Below, piece by piece: positions 6,542 to 14,891 of a DNA stretch of 18,102 nucleotides. Made by a program: the position numbers and the translations under genes. Source of the DNA: UBA10161 sp964581105 (GTDB taxonomy: Archaea; Micrarchaeota; Micrarchaeia; Anstonellales; Anstonellaceae); NCBI GenBank assembly GCA_964581105.1, contig CAZOMB010000019.1, positions 1 to 18,102 on the forward strand, in the 5' to 3' direction. Each line of letters starts with the position of its first letter. The stretch's first letter is position 1. The notes under the pieces are model-generated. The model was not told the origin of the DNA. It worked only from the letters and a program-made list of their open reading frames with translations, and ran no database searches.

Positions 6542-9500
6542 ATGAGGTGTTTAGGGAGGCACCTTCTGGTTCTTCTTGTCATATGCCCAGCCCTGTTCAC
6601 AGCAAGTTTCATGGATTGTGCCCCATTTAGCGGCCTTGAGAGGTTCTGGTCATCCCCGTCTTACATACAGCAAAATCCAAACATATACAAGGCGCTATTC
6701 TTCTATTTCTACTCATTTGACTTTGACAACACAACGCAAAGCCTGCAGCTTCAGGAAATCTCCCTTGCAGACGGCGATTACCTTGCAATAAGGCTGCCAA
6801 ACGACCGGCTTGCAGAGTTCTCAGAGGCAAATACGGCACTTGACAAAGCACAAGAATCTATTGAATCTGCAAAAATATCTGAAGAGCTTGCGCATGAATA
6901 CCTTATTGCAGCAAAAAAGAGCGTAGATGAAAACCCTGCCCTGCACCTTGAGTCTTCAAATGTGTATACAATATACTTGTCAATTTTCGACGTAACGATA
7001 ATACTTGATGCAATAGGAATAAGCGAGTACATAAACTTCTACCCCATTCTTTTCTCAGAAACACTTGAAAACTCTGCAAATGCCTATGACTCACTTAATA
7101 CAGCTGCAAGGATTTTGGCCCAAAAAACACATGAGCAGCACACACTCCTCAAGACAGCAGGCGCAGGTCTTGCTTCTTATTCTGGAAAGGCAAAGCAAAC
7201 ACTCTTTTATGCAGACTCTCTTCTCCTGCCAGATTCAGGGTTTTGCATACAAGACAGGCAAAATTCAGAGAAAATTGCAGAGTACTTTGCAAGCAGGCCA
7301 AATTTGCCTGACTTTTCCCAACAAGGCTTTTCCGCATACATGCAAAGTATTGGGGGCAAAAATGAGAATTCCACAATAATAAAGCTTGCATCTCTTTATT
7401 CTCTTCTTGACCAGGCAAACAAAGACATGCAACAAGAGTATGCAGCAAGCATTCTTGATGCTCAAAGCACACACAGGAGCCTTTTGCTGGAGATAAAATC
7501 AATTGGAAGTAAAGACCTGCAGCTTATTGGCGACTCGCCGCATCTTGCGCAAGAGGCGGGCGCAGTTCTTATAGGGATGTCATACACTGGGATTTACAGT
7601 GGGGTTGAAAAGGCAAAGCAGGATGAAACAGAAGCAAAGGCAGCATTGGATTCTGCAAAGGCATCAGTCCGTTCAACAGAAGTTGAGGGCTATTTAGCAA
7701 ATGCAATTTCCCATGCAAAAGAGTCAGAACAGATTTCCTCAAATGCGATTTCCTCGCTTGCAAAGATAAGGGCAGATGCACAGTCTGCGGTCTCAGCGCA
7801 AAAGCAGCAGGCAGAATCAGCAATTGCCAAAGCACAGGAAATGGCAGATGAAAATGCTACCGTGTTTTCAGATGCGCAGGCAATAGCAGCTGCAAGGCAG
7901 CTTTTGTCAGATGCAAAAGTCGAATTTTTGGCTGCCGAGTCACACACCTCTCTTGGGAAGAAGTTTGAAAGCTATACAAATGCAGCAAGGCTTTCGTTTG
8001 CCTCAATTAAAGCATATGAAGGCAAAGCAACAGCTGAACTCAGCCAGTCTGCAAGCAAGCAGCTGCATTCGCTCTCTGAGCTCATTTCCCTTGCTGAAAA
8101 GGACGGGCTGGATGTTGAGTATGAAAAAGATATTTTGAAGCAATACCAGGAATTGGCATCCCTTTCACAAAAGGCAGATATATTGGTTGCAATTTCTGAT
8201 GCTGCACAGGACACAAACCAGGTCATTATTCTCCGTTTGTATGAAAAATACTCCCACCTTGATGAAAAATACCTGCAGCTTAGTGAAATGGCAACCGACT
8301 TCAGGAAAGCTGACTCATCTTTCTTGCCTGAGTTTGACTTGCTTAACAGGTATTTTTCAAATGGGAAGCTTAATGCAGAATCAGCAGCAGGCCAGCTCAT
8401 GTCAATAGAAAGCAAAATAAACTCATATCTACTTGAAGGCCAGGCCCTGCTCCCAAAACACCTGTCAACAGAGCTTTCAAAAAATGCACAAGTATTTGAG
8501 CTTACACAAACTCCGGTTCTCGGGCAGAAAATAAACTATTCTGCAACAATAACAACAGAAAACCCCGCAGAATTCTCTTTTGCAGGCAAAATCATTTTCA
8601 CAGCAAGAACATCAGTGCCCCTTTATTTGCCGGATTTTGTTGGAGGGGACAAGATATCAGACTCATTCTATGATGAAGGAAAGACAAACATTGAGCTTTC
8701 AGAAGTCCTCCCATACCAAAGATTCTTCTTCAGCTTTGAGTCGGCTGACCAGCCAGCCCAACTGACTTCATCATATGACATTTGTTCAATTGCAACTGAA
8801 CAAGAGGCACAAATCAACAGAAAAATCGAATTCTTTTCATCAAGGGCGCTTGGGCTTCTTTCAGTTGCAGAGCCTGCTCCAAATTTCTCATCAGATGCAC
8901 ATGCAGCCTACTCTGGAAAGTCATTTCCTCTCAGCGCCTTTTCAGAAGATGGCAAGGAATTTATCAAAGGCACAATAACAGATGTAAAGCAAGGGAAAAA
9001 CTCGCTTGAGATAAGCTTTAGGGCAAGGCACCCATTTGAGGTTGTTGACAGAGAAAAGGAATATGAAACCCTGCAGCAAGGGGCAAAAAAAGTTTCCTAT
9101 ATAATCGAGCTTTCAGGAATATCAGTTGACTGCCCAACTGCCCTGGTGAGCATTGCAGAGCCTTTTTTAGGTATCTCAAACTTTGCTGCAACATCTCTTG
9201 GCCAAGAGGAAATCTCTGATAAAGCCTTGCTTCATGCGGGAAGCACAACATACATGCGGTTTTCTCTTTCACCCCTAATGAAAAACACAAGGCCAAAAGT
9301 TCTCATATCATACACAATAAAAAACTCAAGCAGCGCTCTTGAAGAGGCACTGGCACAGGCAGAGCTTCAAGTCGCATATTATAACAGCACAAAGGACGCA
9401 CTTTTGCTCTCAGAGGCAAAAGCTTTGGCAGCGCAAAACAAGTCCAACCAAGCCATGGAAATACTCTCAAGCATGCGAAAGCAGGCAGAAAAGTTGTCAT

Positions 9501-10621
9501 ACTCAAATGCAGATTACCAGCTCTTTTTGCATGAAAAGTCTGTTGCAGAAATGGAAATAACTGCTTCACAATCAATCCAGGCAGAGTTGCTTGGCTCAAA
9601 CCTGACTGAAGCAGCATCACAGCTCTCATCAGCAATATTTGAATACAGCTCATCAGTTTCCCTTGCATCTGATGAGGCAGATGCAAAAGGCTATGCAAAG
9701 GCACTATCAGGGCTTCGCAAGGCGCGCACAAAATTCCATTCATCAATTGCATTGCTTTCATCAAAAAATTCTGCACTTGCTGCAAAAGAATATGCAAAGG
9801 CAAGAAAAGACGCCACCCAGTCAGAGGAGCGGGGTTTCTCCTATGCGCAGCAGCAAATCTCAGAGTCGCAAAGGCTCTATTCTCAGGGCGAGCTTTCCCT
9901 TTCCCTGCTTTCATCTGCAAGAGCAAGGCATGCACTTGCCAATATTGTTGATTCCAGGCTTGACACAGGCATTCAGCAAAAGCAGCAGGCAGAAAAAATA
10001 AGGGAGCAATTTTCAGGTCTTCTTACAAAAACACAAGAGCTACTTTCCACATACTCTTCCCAGCACTCCTCCCTTTCAGGCCAGAGCAAAAAGCAGCTTG
10101 CAATAACACCCTCAGCTGCACAAAAGAAGATAACTGATGCACAAAAGCTGTCAGAATCCTCATCAAAGCCAACAAGAACACCGCAAGACTCGCTTTCACA
10201 GGCAAACAAGTCATACCAAGACCTTCTTTCAGTCCACCAGTTGCTAGAAAATTCACTTTCCTCACTTCAGGAATCTGCCTCATCCTCCTTAAGGGTGGCT
10301 AAAATCGCCCTTTCAGAGGTTCTACAAAAAGCAGGAGAAGAAGATGAACAACAGGCACAGCAAATAAATGACGAAGTTTCAAAGGCAGAGAGCTTTCTTG
10401 CAAACCTGCTTTATGCTGATTCTCTAATGTCATCAGAAAGGGCAATCAGGTCATCAAATTCATTTTTAGAGGCAAAACAAAACCACGTATTTGATGTGAA
10501 ATCAATCCTAATAGCAGCAATATCAATCGCATTTGTCGCAGCAGCCGCATACTATTTCTTCAAAAGGCAAAAGCAGGGAAAAAAAGAGAAAAAAGAACTG
10601 CCAAAAGAAGAGCAGGATTAA
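6542..10621 (+). CDS. Giant predicted surface protein: signal peptide, coiled coils, beta-rich core, C-terminal TM anchor
   Basis: A 1359-residue protein of no family I recognise. The N-terminus (MRCLGRHLLVLLVICPALFTA) is a signal peptide or anchor. Residues about 90-650 are Ala/Ser/Glu/Lys/Gln-rich with long helices and many coiled-coil stretches. Residues about 650-927 change character to alternating hydrophobic, Pro/Gly-containing segments (KINYSATITTENP, KVSYIIELSG, PKVLISYTIKN) that look like beta-sandwich domains. Helices resume from about 930 to 1315. A single TM helix (SILIAAISIAFVAAAAYYFF, about 1320-1340) ends in a Lys/Glu-rich cytoplasmic tail. The topology is a large outer part anchored at the C-terminus. 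Adhesion, cell-surface or cell-cell contact roles are possible but unproven. It ends six bases from the convergent DsbA-like gene. Confidence 0.85.
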   Translation: MRCLGRHLLVLLVICPALFTASFMDCAPFSGLERFWSSPSYIQQNPNIYKALFFYFYSFDFDNTTQSLQLQEISLADGDYLAIRLPNDRLAEFSEANTALDKAQESIESAKISEELAHEYLIAAKKSVDENPALHLESSNVYTIYLSIFDVTIILDAIGISEYINFYPILFSETLENSANAYDSLNTAARILAQKTHEQHTLLKTAGAGLASYSGKAKQTLFYADSLLLPDSGFCIQDRQNSEKIAEYFASRPNLPDFSQQGFSAYMQSIGGKNENSTIIKLASLYSLLDQANKDMQQEYAASILDAQSTHRSLLLEIKSIGSKDLQLIGDSPHLAQEAGAVLIGMSYTGIYSGVEKAKQDETEAKAALDSAKASVRSTEVEGYLANAISHAKESEQISSNAISSLAKIRADAQSAVSAQKQQAESAIAKAQEMADENATVFSDAQAIAAARQLLSDAKVEFLAAESHTSLGKKFESYTNAARLSFASIKAYEGKATAELSQSASKQLHSLSELISLAEKDGLDVEYEKDILKQYQELASLSQKADILVAISDAAQDTNQVIILRLYEKYSHLDEKYLQLSEMATDFRKADSSFLPEFDLLNRYFSNGKLNAESAAGQLMSIESKINSYLLEGQALLPKHLSTELSKNAQVFELTQTPVLGQKINYSATITTENPAEFSFAGKIIFTARTSVPLYLPDFVGGDKISDSFYDEGKTNIELSEVLPYQRFFFSFESADQPAQLTSSYDICSIATEQEAQINRKIEFFSSRALGLLSVAEPAPNFSSDAHAAYSGKSFPLSAFSEDGKEFIKGTITDVKQGKNSLEISFRARHPFEVVDREKEYETLQQGAKKVSYIIELSGISVDCPTALVSIAEPFLGISNFAATSLGQEEISDKALLHAGSTTYMRFSLSPLMKNTRPKVLISYTIKNSSSALEEALAQAELQVAYYNSTKDALLLSEAKALAAQNKSNQAMEILSSMRKQAEKLSYSNADYQLFLHEKSVAEMEITASQSIQAELLGSNLTEAASQLSSAIFEYSSSVSLASDEADAKGYAKALSGLRKARTKFHSSIALLSSKNSALAAKEYAKARKDATQSEERGFSYAQQQISESQRLYSQGELSLSLLSSARARHALANIVDSRLDTGIQQKQQAEKIREQFSGLLTKTQELLSTYSSQHSSLSGQSKKQLAITPSAAQKKITDAQKLSESSSKPTRTPQDSLSQANKSYQDLLSVHQLLENSLSSLQESASSSLRVAKIALSEVLQKAGEEDEQQAQQINDEVSKAESFLANLLYADSLMSSERAIRSSNSFLEAKQNHVFDVKSILIAAISIAFVAAAAYYFFKRQKQGKKEKKELPKEEQD

Positions 10622-10627
10622 TTTTCA

Positions 10628-11221
10628 TCAGCTGGAAAGCCTTGCAAGCTCACTGTCAATTGCCTGCCTGAATTTTGACAAAGGCTGTGCGCCAATCACA
10701 AGGCTTTGCCCAACAGCAAAAGTTGGGCTTGCCCCCATTCCCTTTGAAGCAGCTTCAGCCAAGTCCGACTCAACCCTGTCCCTTGCAGCAGACGACTCAA
10801 AACACTGGTCAAACTCTTGCTTGTCAAGTCCTATTTCTTCAGCATATTTCTCCAAATCAGAAACTTCCAATGCCCTCTGGTTTTCATAAAGCCGGTCATG
10901 CATTTCCCAGAATTTCCCCTGCTTTTCAGCGCAAACTGCAGCAAGAGCAGCATCATAAGAGCGGGGGTGTATTGAAACAAGGGGCATATGCTTGAATTGT
11001 AGCTGCACATCTTCAGGGTATGTTCTAAGGACTTCATCAACAGTTGTCTGGGCTTTCCCGCAAAACGGGCATTCAAAATCAGAATACTCATAAAGCACAA
11101 GCTTTGGTGAGCCAGAGCCCCTGTAAGCAATGCCCTCTGAGGTTATGCCCTCATTTATCTTGCCAGGGCAGCCAGAAAGCAAAAGGCTGCCAACAATCAC
11201 AATCAAAACCAAAGTTCTCAT
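10628..11221 (-). CDS. DsbA-like thioredoxin-fold lipoprotein (thiol-disulfide oxidoreductase)
   Basis: A 197-residue extracytoplasmic protein. Residues 1-18 form a signal with a lipobox-like LLLSGC (Cys18). The thioredoxin fold begins near residue 40 (LVLYEYSDFECPFC) with the active site Cys51-Pro-Phe-Cys54. An inserted helical domain (YDAALAAVCAEKQGKFWEMHDRLY) is typical of DsbA/Thioredoxin_4 proteins, and the cis-proline loop GASPTF is near residue 166. The likely role is making or rearranging disulfides in secreted proteins. A TATA box 24 bases upstream with no ribosome binding site suggests a leaderless mRNA. Cys-rich envelope proteins at 12149 and 14312 are plausible clients (inference). 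Confidence 0.9.
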   Translation of the reverse strand: MRTLVLIVIVGSLLLSGCPGKINEGITSEGIAYRGSGSPKLVLYEYSDFECPFCGKAQTTVDEVLRTYPEDVQLQFKHMPLVSIHPRSYDAALAAVCAEKQGKFWEMHDRLYENQRALEVSDLEKYAEEIGLDKQEFDQCFESSAARDRVESDLAEAASKGMGASPTFAVGQSLVIGAQPLSKFRQAIDSELARLSS

Positions 11222-11237
11222 GTGACTGATAAGAAAC

Positions 11238-11250
11238 CAAACATATAAAA
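11238..11250 (-). promoter_or_regulatory. TATA box of the DsbA-like gene
   Basis: On the minus strand TTTTATATGT lies about 24-26 bases before ATG 11221, in the 29-base gap after the DtdA stop. With no Shine-Dalgarno between, this predicts a leaderless transcript separate from DtdA. Confidence 0.45.
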
Positions 11251-12063
11251 TCAGGCCTTCTCATTTTTGTGAGCAGATTTTGCCTTTTCCCAGCTTATCT
11301 CAAGCTCATCAAGCGCTTGTATCAGCTGTTCCCTTGTTCTGCCTTTGATTCCCTTCCAGTCAATCAAGGCACCTTTTGGCTTTTCAACATTCTTTTGCAT
11401 TGCCTGGAGCACCGTCTCCTTTTGAACCCCGTCCCTTTCAAGTGCATAGCCTGAAATAATGTGGCCAAGAGCAATATTGCCACCAATCACAATCGGCGTG
11501 AATTTGGGGGCGTAGTGCGAGCCTCCAAATCCAACATAGCAGTCAAATTCCACTGTGCTTGTTATTGCTGCAATTATGCTTTTTGCAACGATTTCTCCTG
11601 CTTTTTCATTTTCCCACTGCTCTTGGGTGCTTCCTATTTCTGCAAAAAGAACAGGCCTTTCCAAGGAAGGCCCATGATGGTCAACTTCAACAGAAACCTG
11701 CCAGCCAAGTTTTGCATCAGAAAGCTCCTTCATTTTCCTTGCGCATTCCTTTACTTTGCTTGCATAGGCAAAATTCAGGGTTCTTGGCTTTCCTCCAAGC
11801 TGTGCTTTGCCCCAGTTGCCAGGAGTATGGGCACTGAATGACGGGGTATTGCTTGAGCTTTTGTGCGTGCTTGCAAAAATATAATATTCTGCATCATGCG
11901 AAGGCACAATTTCAACAATGCTTCCAGCATACTCTGCCATGCAAAAGTCGTCGCAAGACCAAAATCCCTGTTCCCTTTCCTCAAATCCCCCAATACCAAG
12001 CAATGCTGCCTTGATATTCTGGCTTGCTGCATTGTCCTTTGCAATAACCACAAGGGGCTTCAT
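11251..12063 (-). CDS. dtdA: D-aminoacyl-tRNA deacylase, archaeal type
   Basis: Hydrolyses D-amino acids from mischarged tRNAs in the cytoplasm, recycling tRNA and keeping D-amino acids out of proteins. At 270 residues it matches the archaeal/plant DTD2 length. Family motifs are in order: ASTHKS near residue 68, SFSAHTPGNW, VDHHGPS, AEIGSTQEQW, GFGGSHYAPKFT and GHIISGYAL. The frame continues upstream to 12273, but ATG 12063 is right because AAAAGGAGAAT, a strong ribosome binding site, stands directly before it and the conserved MKPLVVIAKDNAAS opening follows. The extra upstream frame overlaps the divergent gene at 12149. Confidence 0.93.
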   Translation of the reverse strand: MKPLVVIAKDNAASQNIKAALLGIGGFEEREQGFWSCDDFCMAEYAGSIVEIVPSHDAEYYIFASTHKSSSNTPSFSAHTPGNWGKAQLGGKPRTLNFAYASKVKECARKMKELSDAKLGWQVSVEVDHHGPSLERPVLFAEIGSTQEQWENEKAGEIVAKSIIAAITSTVEFDCYVGFGGSHYAPKFTPIVIGGNIALGHIISGYALERDGVQKETVLQAMQKNVEKPKGALIDWKGIKGRTREQLIQALDELEISWEKAKSAHKNEKA

Positions 12064-12148
12064 ATTCTCCTTTTGGGAACAGGCAATTAAATTACTTGCA
12101 CATCCATTAACATTATAAGGAGAATTTGACATTTGTATTTGTGATCCA
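12064..12148. promoter_or_regulatory. Divergent promoter region between dtdA and the membrane protein gene
   Basis: CATTATAAGG (12110-12119) reads as CCTTATAATG on the other strand and can serve both directions. For the plus gene it predicts a start near 12140, and GTGATC (12140-12145) just before ATG 12149 matches the anti-Shine-Dalgarno. For dtdA, AATTTAATT (12084-12092) is an alternative TATA, but the clear AAAAGGAGAAT favours a leadered mRNA. Confidence 0.4.
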
Positions 12149-13774
12149 ATGGCAGAGCAAGAACCAGTCCCATTTATCCTCAACTCAAGGCAAAAGGGAA
12201 GGGCAGACGAGCAAATAAAACAAGCGCTAATTTCTGTTGGCTGGAAAAAAGAAACAATTGAACAGGCATTCAAGAGAATAATGGAAATACAAGAGCAGCA
12301 AGAGCAAGAAGAGCAGCCTGAGAAAGAGGAATCAGAGTCCCAGCCACAAGAACAAGGGCCAAGCCAAGATGAAGAGCCTGAAGAGCAAGTTCAACAAGAG
12401 AAGCCAGGCAAAGTCAAAGAGCCTGAAGAACAAAAGCCACAAGAACCAAAAAAAGAACCAGAACAGATGCAAAAAGAGCAACCAGAGCCTCAAGAACAAG
12501 AAGCCAAGCCAGTACAAACACCACCAAAAGCAGAACAGCCAGAAATGCCCCACACTCCAATGCCCCCAGTAATACCAACCCAAACCCTTGCAAAATCTCC
12601 ATGGCCCTCTGAAAAGGCAGGCAATGTTCCTTATGAGCCAACCCCACAAGACACTGCAAAACAATCTGATGACTCTACAGACAACCCAGCATTTTCAAAC
12701 CTTGACAATGCATCAGAAAAAGAGCCACCAAGAAAGCTTCATATCATACTCGCAGTTCTGGCAGTTTTCATTGTTGCTGCAGGTGCCTATTATTTTCTCT
12801 TTTTAGTGCCAGGGGCTTCCCAGCAAGAATTTGAAAAACCAGAACAAACTGAGCCACAAATCCCTATGGCAAACGAATCTCAAGAACAAGAGCAAAAACC
12901 AGCTCCAGGGCCAGAAGAAACTCCTGACCAAGCCGGCCAGATGCAGGGGCAACCATTCGATTGCGGCAAGGAGAAAAGCTGTTTCTGCACTAAGGCACTG
13001 GGCTGTGCGAGAACAAAGGCAGAAATAACCGACACCCTTGCTTTTGGTGCAGAAATAACCACCACCACTTACATGGAAACAAAAGGCATTGAGGGGGGCA
13101 AATGCATCCTTTACCGCAAGATACTCGAAAATGACATCCACTACCCTGAAAGCCTGAAGGCTCAGCTTGCTGCGTCGGGCCAGACACCTGAGCAGATAGC
13201 AGCAGCAGAAACAGAGGGCAAGCTTCAGGCAGCCGCGCTCGAGGGCAGGCATTCCACGTGCAAATACCTACTCGCGGAATTTGATGGGATGATCAGCGGA
13301 TGGGCAGTTGGCACATTTTCCATCTCTACACAGGACTGGGAAAAGTATGAATGCACTGGGACATTGAACGACCCAATAAGCATCAGCCAGCCAGAGCCTG
13401 AAGAGCAAGTTCAACAAGAGCAGCCAGAACCAGAAGAACAAGAGCAGCCTGTGCAAGAGCCTGAAGAAGAGCCGCTCCCTGTGCCAGAACCTGAAAACCA
13501 AACAGAACAAAACATTTCCTTTTCCCACTACAAGACTTACCAGTCAAGCAGGCAATATCCTCTTGATGAGTACTGTGAAATGCAAGGCGGCTTGTTTTAC
13601 CGTGCCCATTACCGGGAATACTATGGAGGAGAATGCCTGTCTGAAAAAAAGATAAAGGGATTTGCAAATCTCTCTTTATTCACAAGCCACTGCACAGCAA
13701 TCCCATGCTGCTTCCAAGGACCATCTTCAGAATACAGTATAAAATATGATTACTTTGAGTGCGGCTTTGAATAG
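12149..13774 (+). CDS. Membrane protein with Glu/Pro/Gln-rich linkers and a Cys-containing outer domain
   Basis: A 541-residue protein I cannot assign to a named family. Residues about 6-45 form a short helical module (ILNSRQKGRADEQIKQAL..GWKKETIEQAF) like those found in front of membrane segments in small-genome archaea. Residues 46-195 are a low-complexity Glu/Pro/Gln linker, followed by one TM helix (IILAVLAVFIVAAGAYYFLFL, about 198-218). The outer part has a second short linker, then a domain with Cys272, 278, 280, 286, 319, 371 and 402. Another Glu/Pro/Gln linker (about 412-455) and a Cys-bearing tail (YCEMQGG, SHCTAIPCCF, YFECGFE) follow. Because the linkers are low-complexity, homology there is not informative. 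It converges with the flavin-reductase-like gene with two bases between stops. Confidence 0.8.
   Translation: MAEQEPVPFILNSRQKGRADEQIKQALISVGWKKETIEQAFKRIMEIQEQQEQEEQPEKEESESQPQEQGPSQDEEPEEQVQQEKPGKVKEPEEQKPQEPKKEPEQMQKEQPEPQEQEAKPVQTPPKAEQPEMPHTPMPPVIPTQTLAKSPWPSEKAGNVPYEPTPQDTAKQSDDSTDNPAFSNLDNASEKEPPRKLHIILAVLAVFIVAAGAYYFLFLVPGASQQEFEKPEQTEPQIPMANESQEQEQKPAPGPEETPDQAGQMQGQPFDCGKEKSCFCTKALGCARTKAEITDTLAFGAEITTTTYMETKGIEGGKCILYRKILENDIHYPESLKAQLAASGQTPEQIAAAETEGKLQAAALEGRHSTCKYLLAEFDGMISGWAVGTFSISTQDWEKYECTGTLNDPISISQPEPEEQVQQEQPEPEEQEQPVQEPEEEPLPVPEPENQTEQNISFSHYKTYQSSRQYPLDEYCEMQGGLFYRAHYREYYGGECLSEKKIKGFANLSLFTSHCTAIPCCFQGPSSEYSIKYDYFECGFE
12373..12400 (+). repeat. 28-bp direct repeat, copy 1 (copy 2 at 13393-13420)
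   Basis: An identical 28-bp stretch, coding for EPEEQVQQE, occurs at 12373-12400 and 13393-13420, exactly 1020 bp apart and in the same frame. It lies in the inner and outer Glu/Pro/Gln linkers of one gene. It could come from duplication of the linker and would allow in-frame deletion of the TM and Cys domain. Confidence 0.85.
13393..13420 (+). repeat. 28-bp direct repeat, copy 2
   Basis: Identical to 12373-12400. It sits in the outer linker of the same membrane protein, 340 codons downstream of copy 1. Confidence 0.85.
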
Positions 13775-13776
13775 CT

Positions 13777-14301
13777 TCAGTCAACAGCCAGGCCAAACAG
13801 CTTTTTCTTTCCCTTTGTGAAAAGCACTGGCTCCTTTCCGTTCTTTTTCTCGTGCACCTCAAGGACCTCCCCGGTGACAATAACATGGTCCCCTGCAGTT
13901 GAATAGTTCAATACTTTGCACTCAATATTTGCAGCTGCCTCAAGAACAAGCGGCACAGAAACCTGCTTTGCCTTTACCTGGGCCAGCTTTGCCTCTGAGA
14001 ACTTGTCAATGTACTTGCCAGACGTGGTTCCGCAAAGCAGAACCGCATCCTTCATTTTCTCACCTACAATTGCAACAACAAATTCCATAGATGTGCAGAT
14101 AAGGTCTAAAGTAGTGGAATTCTTGTTGAGCGATATCACAAGCAACGGGGGCTTTGCAGAAACCGGGGTTATCCATGCAACAGCACTCAGGTTGCTCTTC
14201 TCTTTTGTTGCGCCAACAACAAGAACAGTCTGCCGCGGGTAAAGCAAATGGTAGAACATAGGCATTAATTTGCCACGAATGAATTTAAACTCTTCTTCCA
14301 T
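13777..14301 (-). CDS. Flavin-reductase-like, FMN-binding split-barrel protein (COG1853-like)
   Basis: Members bind FMN and reduce it or act as NAD(P)H:flavin oxidoreductases. The 174-residue protein shows the family pattern NLSAVAWITPVSAKPPLLVISLN, a TTLDLI..MEFVVAIVGEKM segment, and CGTTSGKYIDKF (the G-x-x-SG-x-x-x-DKF loop). Later come AAANIECKVLNY and DHVIVTGEVLEVH, which complete the barrel. Start choice is uncertain: ATG at 14301, 14313 and 14325 are all in frame. I prefer 14301 because the others overlap the divergent gene, although no good ribosome binding site is seen. A TATA-like AGATATTT about 20-25 bases upstream hints at a leaderless mRNA. Confidence 0.87.
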   Translation of the reverse strand: MEEEFKFIRGKLMPMFYHLLYPRQTVLVVGATKEKSNLSAVAWITPVSAKPPLLVISLNKNSTTLDLICTSMEFVVAIVGEKMKDAVLLCGTTSGKYIDKFSEAKLAQVKAKQVSVPLVLEAAANIECKVLNYSTAGDHVIVTGEVLEVHEKKNGKEPVLFTKGKKKLFGLAVD

Positions 14302-14311
14302 AGTATTTACC
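14280..14311 (+). promoter_or_regulatory. Leaderless promoter of the Cys-repeat lipoprotein, inside the opposite gene
   Basis: GAATTTAAAC (14281-14290) is centred about 26 bases before ATG 14312, with no Shine-Dalgarno. It lies within the first codons of the minus-strand flavoprotein, while that gene's own TATA-like element lies within the first codons of the lipoprotein. Confidence 0.45.
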
Positions 14312-14887
14312 ATGAAATATCTCATTGCTGCGTTTGCAATTCTTTTGCTTGTATTTTCCTATGGCTGCACGCAAGGCTCTGTGCCTTCACACTGCAAATC
14401 TCTTCCTGAGGACAGGCTTGCAAACTGCATATACAACCAGGCAGTAATGGACCAAAACCCGTTTTACTGCTATTCAATAGCAAACATTGAGCAGCGCTCA
14501 ATCTGCATAGGGGATGCATCAAGCCCGACTGCAAAAGCCACTCTTGAAAAAGCAGCCTCAAAGCAGAGAAACGCAATATTCATGGAAGAAGAAGAGCCTC
14601 AAGCCCTACCAACCCCTGCCCCTTCTACCTCTCCTGAGCCTGAGCCGCAGCAAGGAAGCTGTGCAGCAAAGTCTGGTGAAGAAAAAGACAGGTGCTTCAA
14701 GTCCCAGGCAGTACAGGAATCAGACCTAAAGGTTTGCGAGCAAATAACTGACTCAACAACAAGGGAATCCTGCATTTCAGAAATAGCAATAAAGACAAAA
14801 GACCTTGATTCGTGCAAAGAGCTTTCTGATGGGGATGACCAAAACCTTTGCAACCTCTATGTAAAGGGCGACGAGCAAAAAGGCTGA
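14312..14887 (+). CDS. Lipoprotein with periodic Cys repeats
   Basis: A 191-residue extracytoplasmic protein. Residues 1-18 are a signal peptide and VFSYGC gives a lipobox-like Cys19. The mature part has ten further Cys in a strict rhythm: 28, 39, 53, 65, then a Glu/Pro linker (about 91-115), then 117, 128, 142, 154, 168, 180. The spacing C-x10-C-x13-C-x11-C appears in both halves, with an extra x13-C-x11-C at the end, so the halves are an internal duplication. An even Cys count in an exported protein suggests disulfides. I know no function for it. The start at ATG 14312 (rather than the frame opening at 14270) gives a proper signal peptide and fits the TATA spacing. It is followed after four bases by the gene at 14892. 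Confidence 0.8.
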   Translation: MKYLIAAFAILLLVFSYGCTQGSVPSHCKSLPEDRLANCIYNQAVMDQNPFYCYSIANIEQRSICIGDASSPTAKATLEKAASKQRNAIFMEEEEPQALPTPAPSTSPEPEPQQGSCAAKSGEEKDRCFKSQAVQESDLKVCEQITDSTTRESCISEIAIKTKDLDSCKELSDGDDQNLCNLYVKGDEQKG

Positions 14888-14891
14888 TAAA

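Noticed and set aside
9303..9935. A 210-codon open frame on the minus strand inside the giant surface protein gene
   Set aside because: It lies opposite a well-supported long gene; its Leu/His/Gln-rich product is typical of reading the antisense of an Ala/Ser/Lys-rich coding region.
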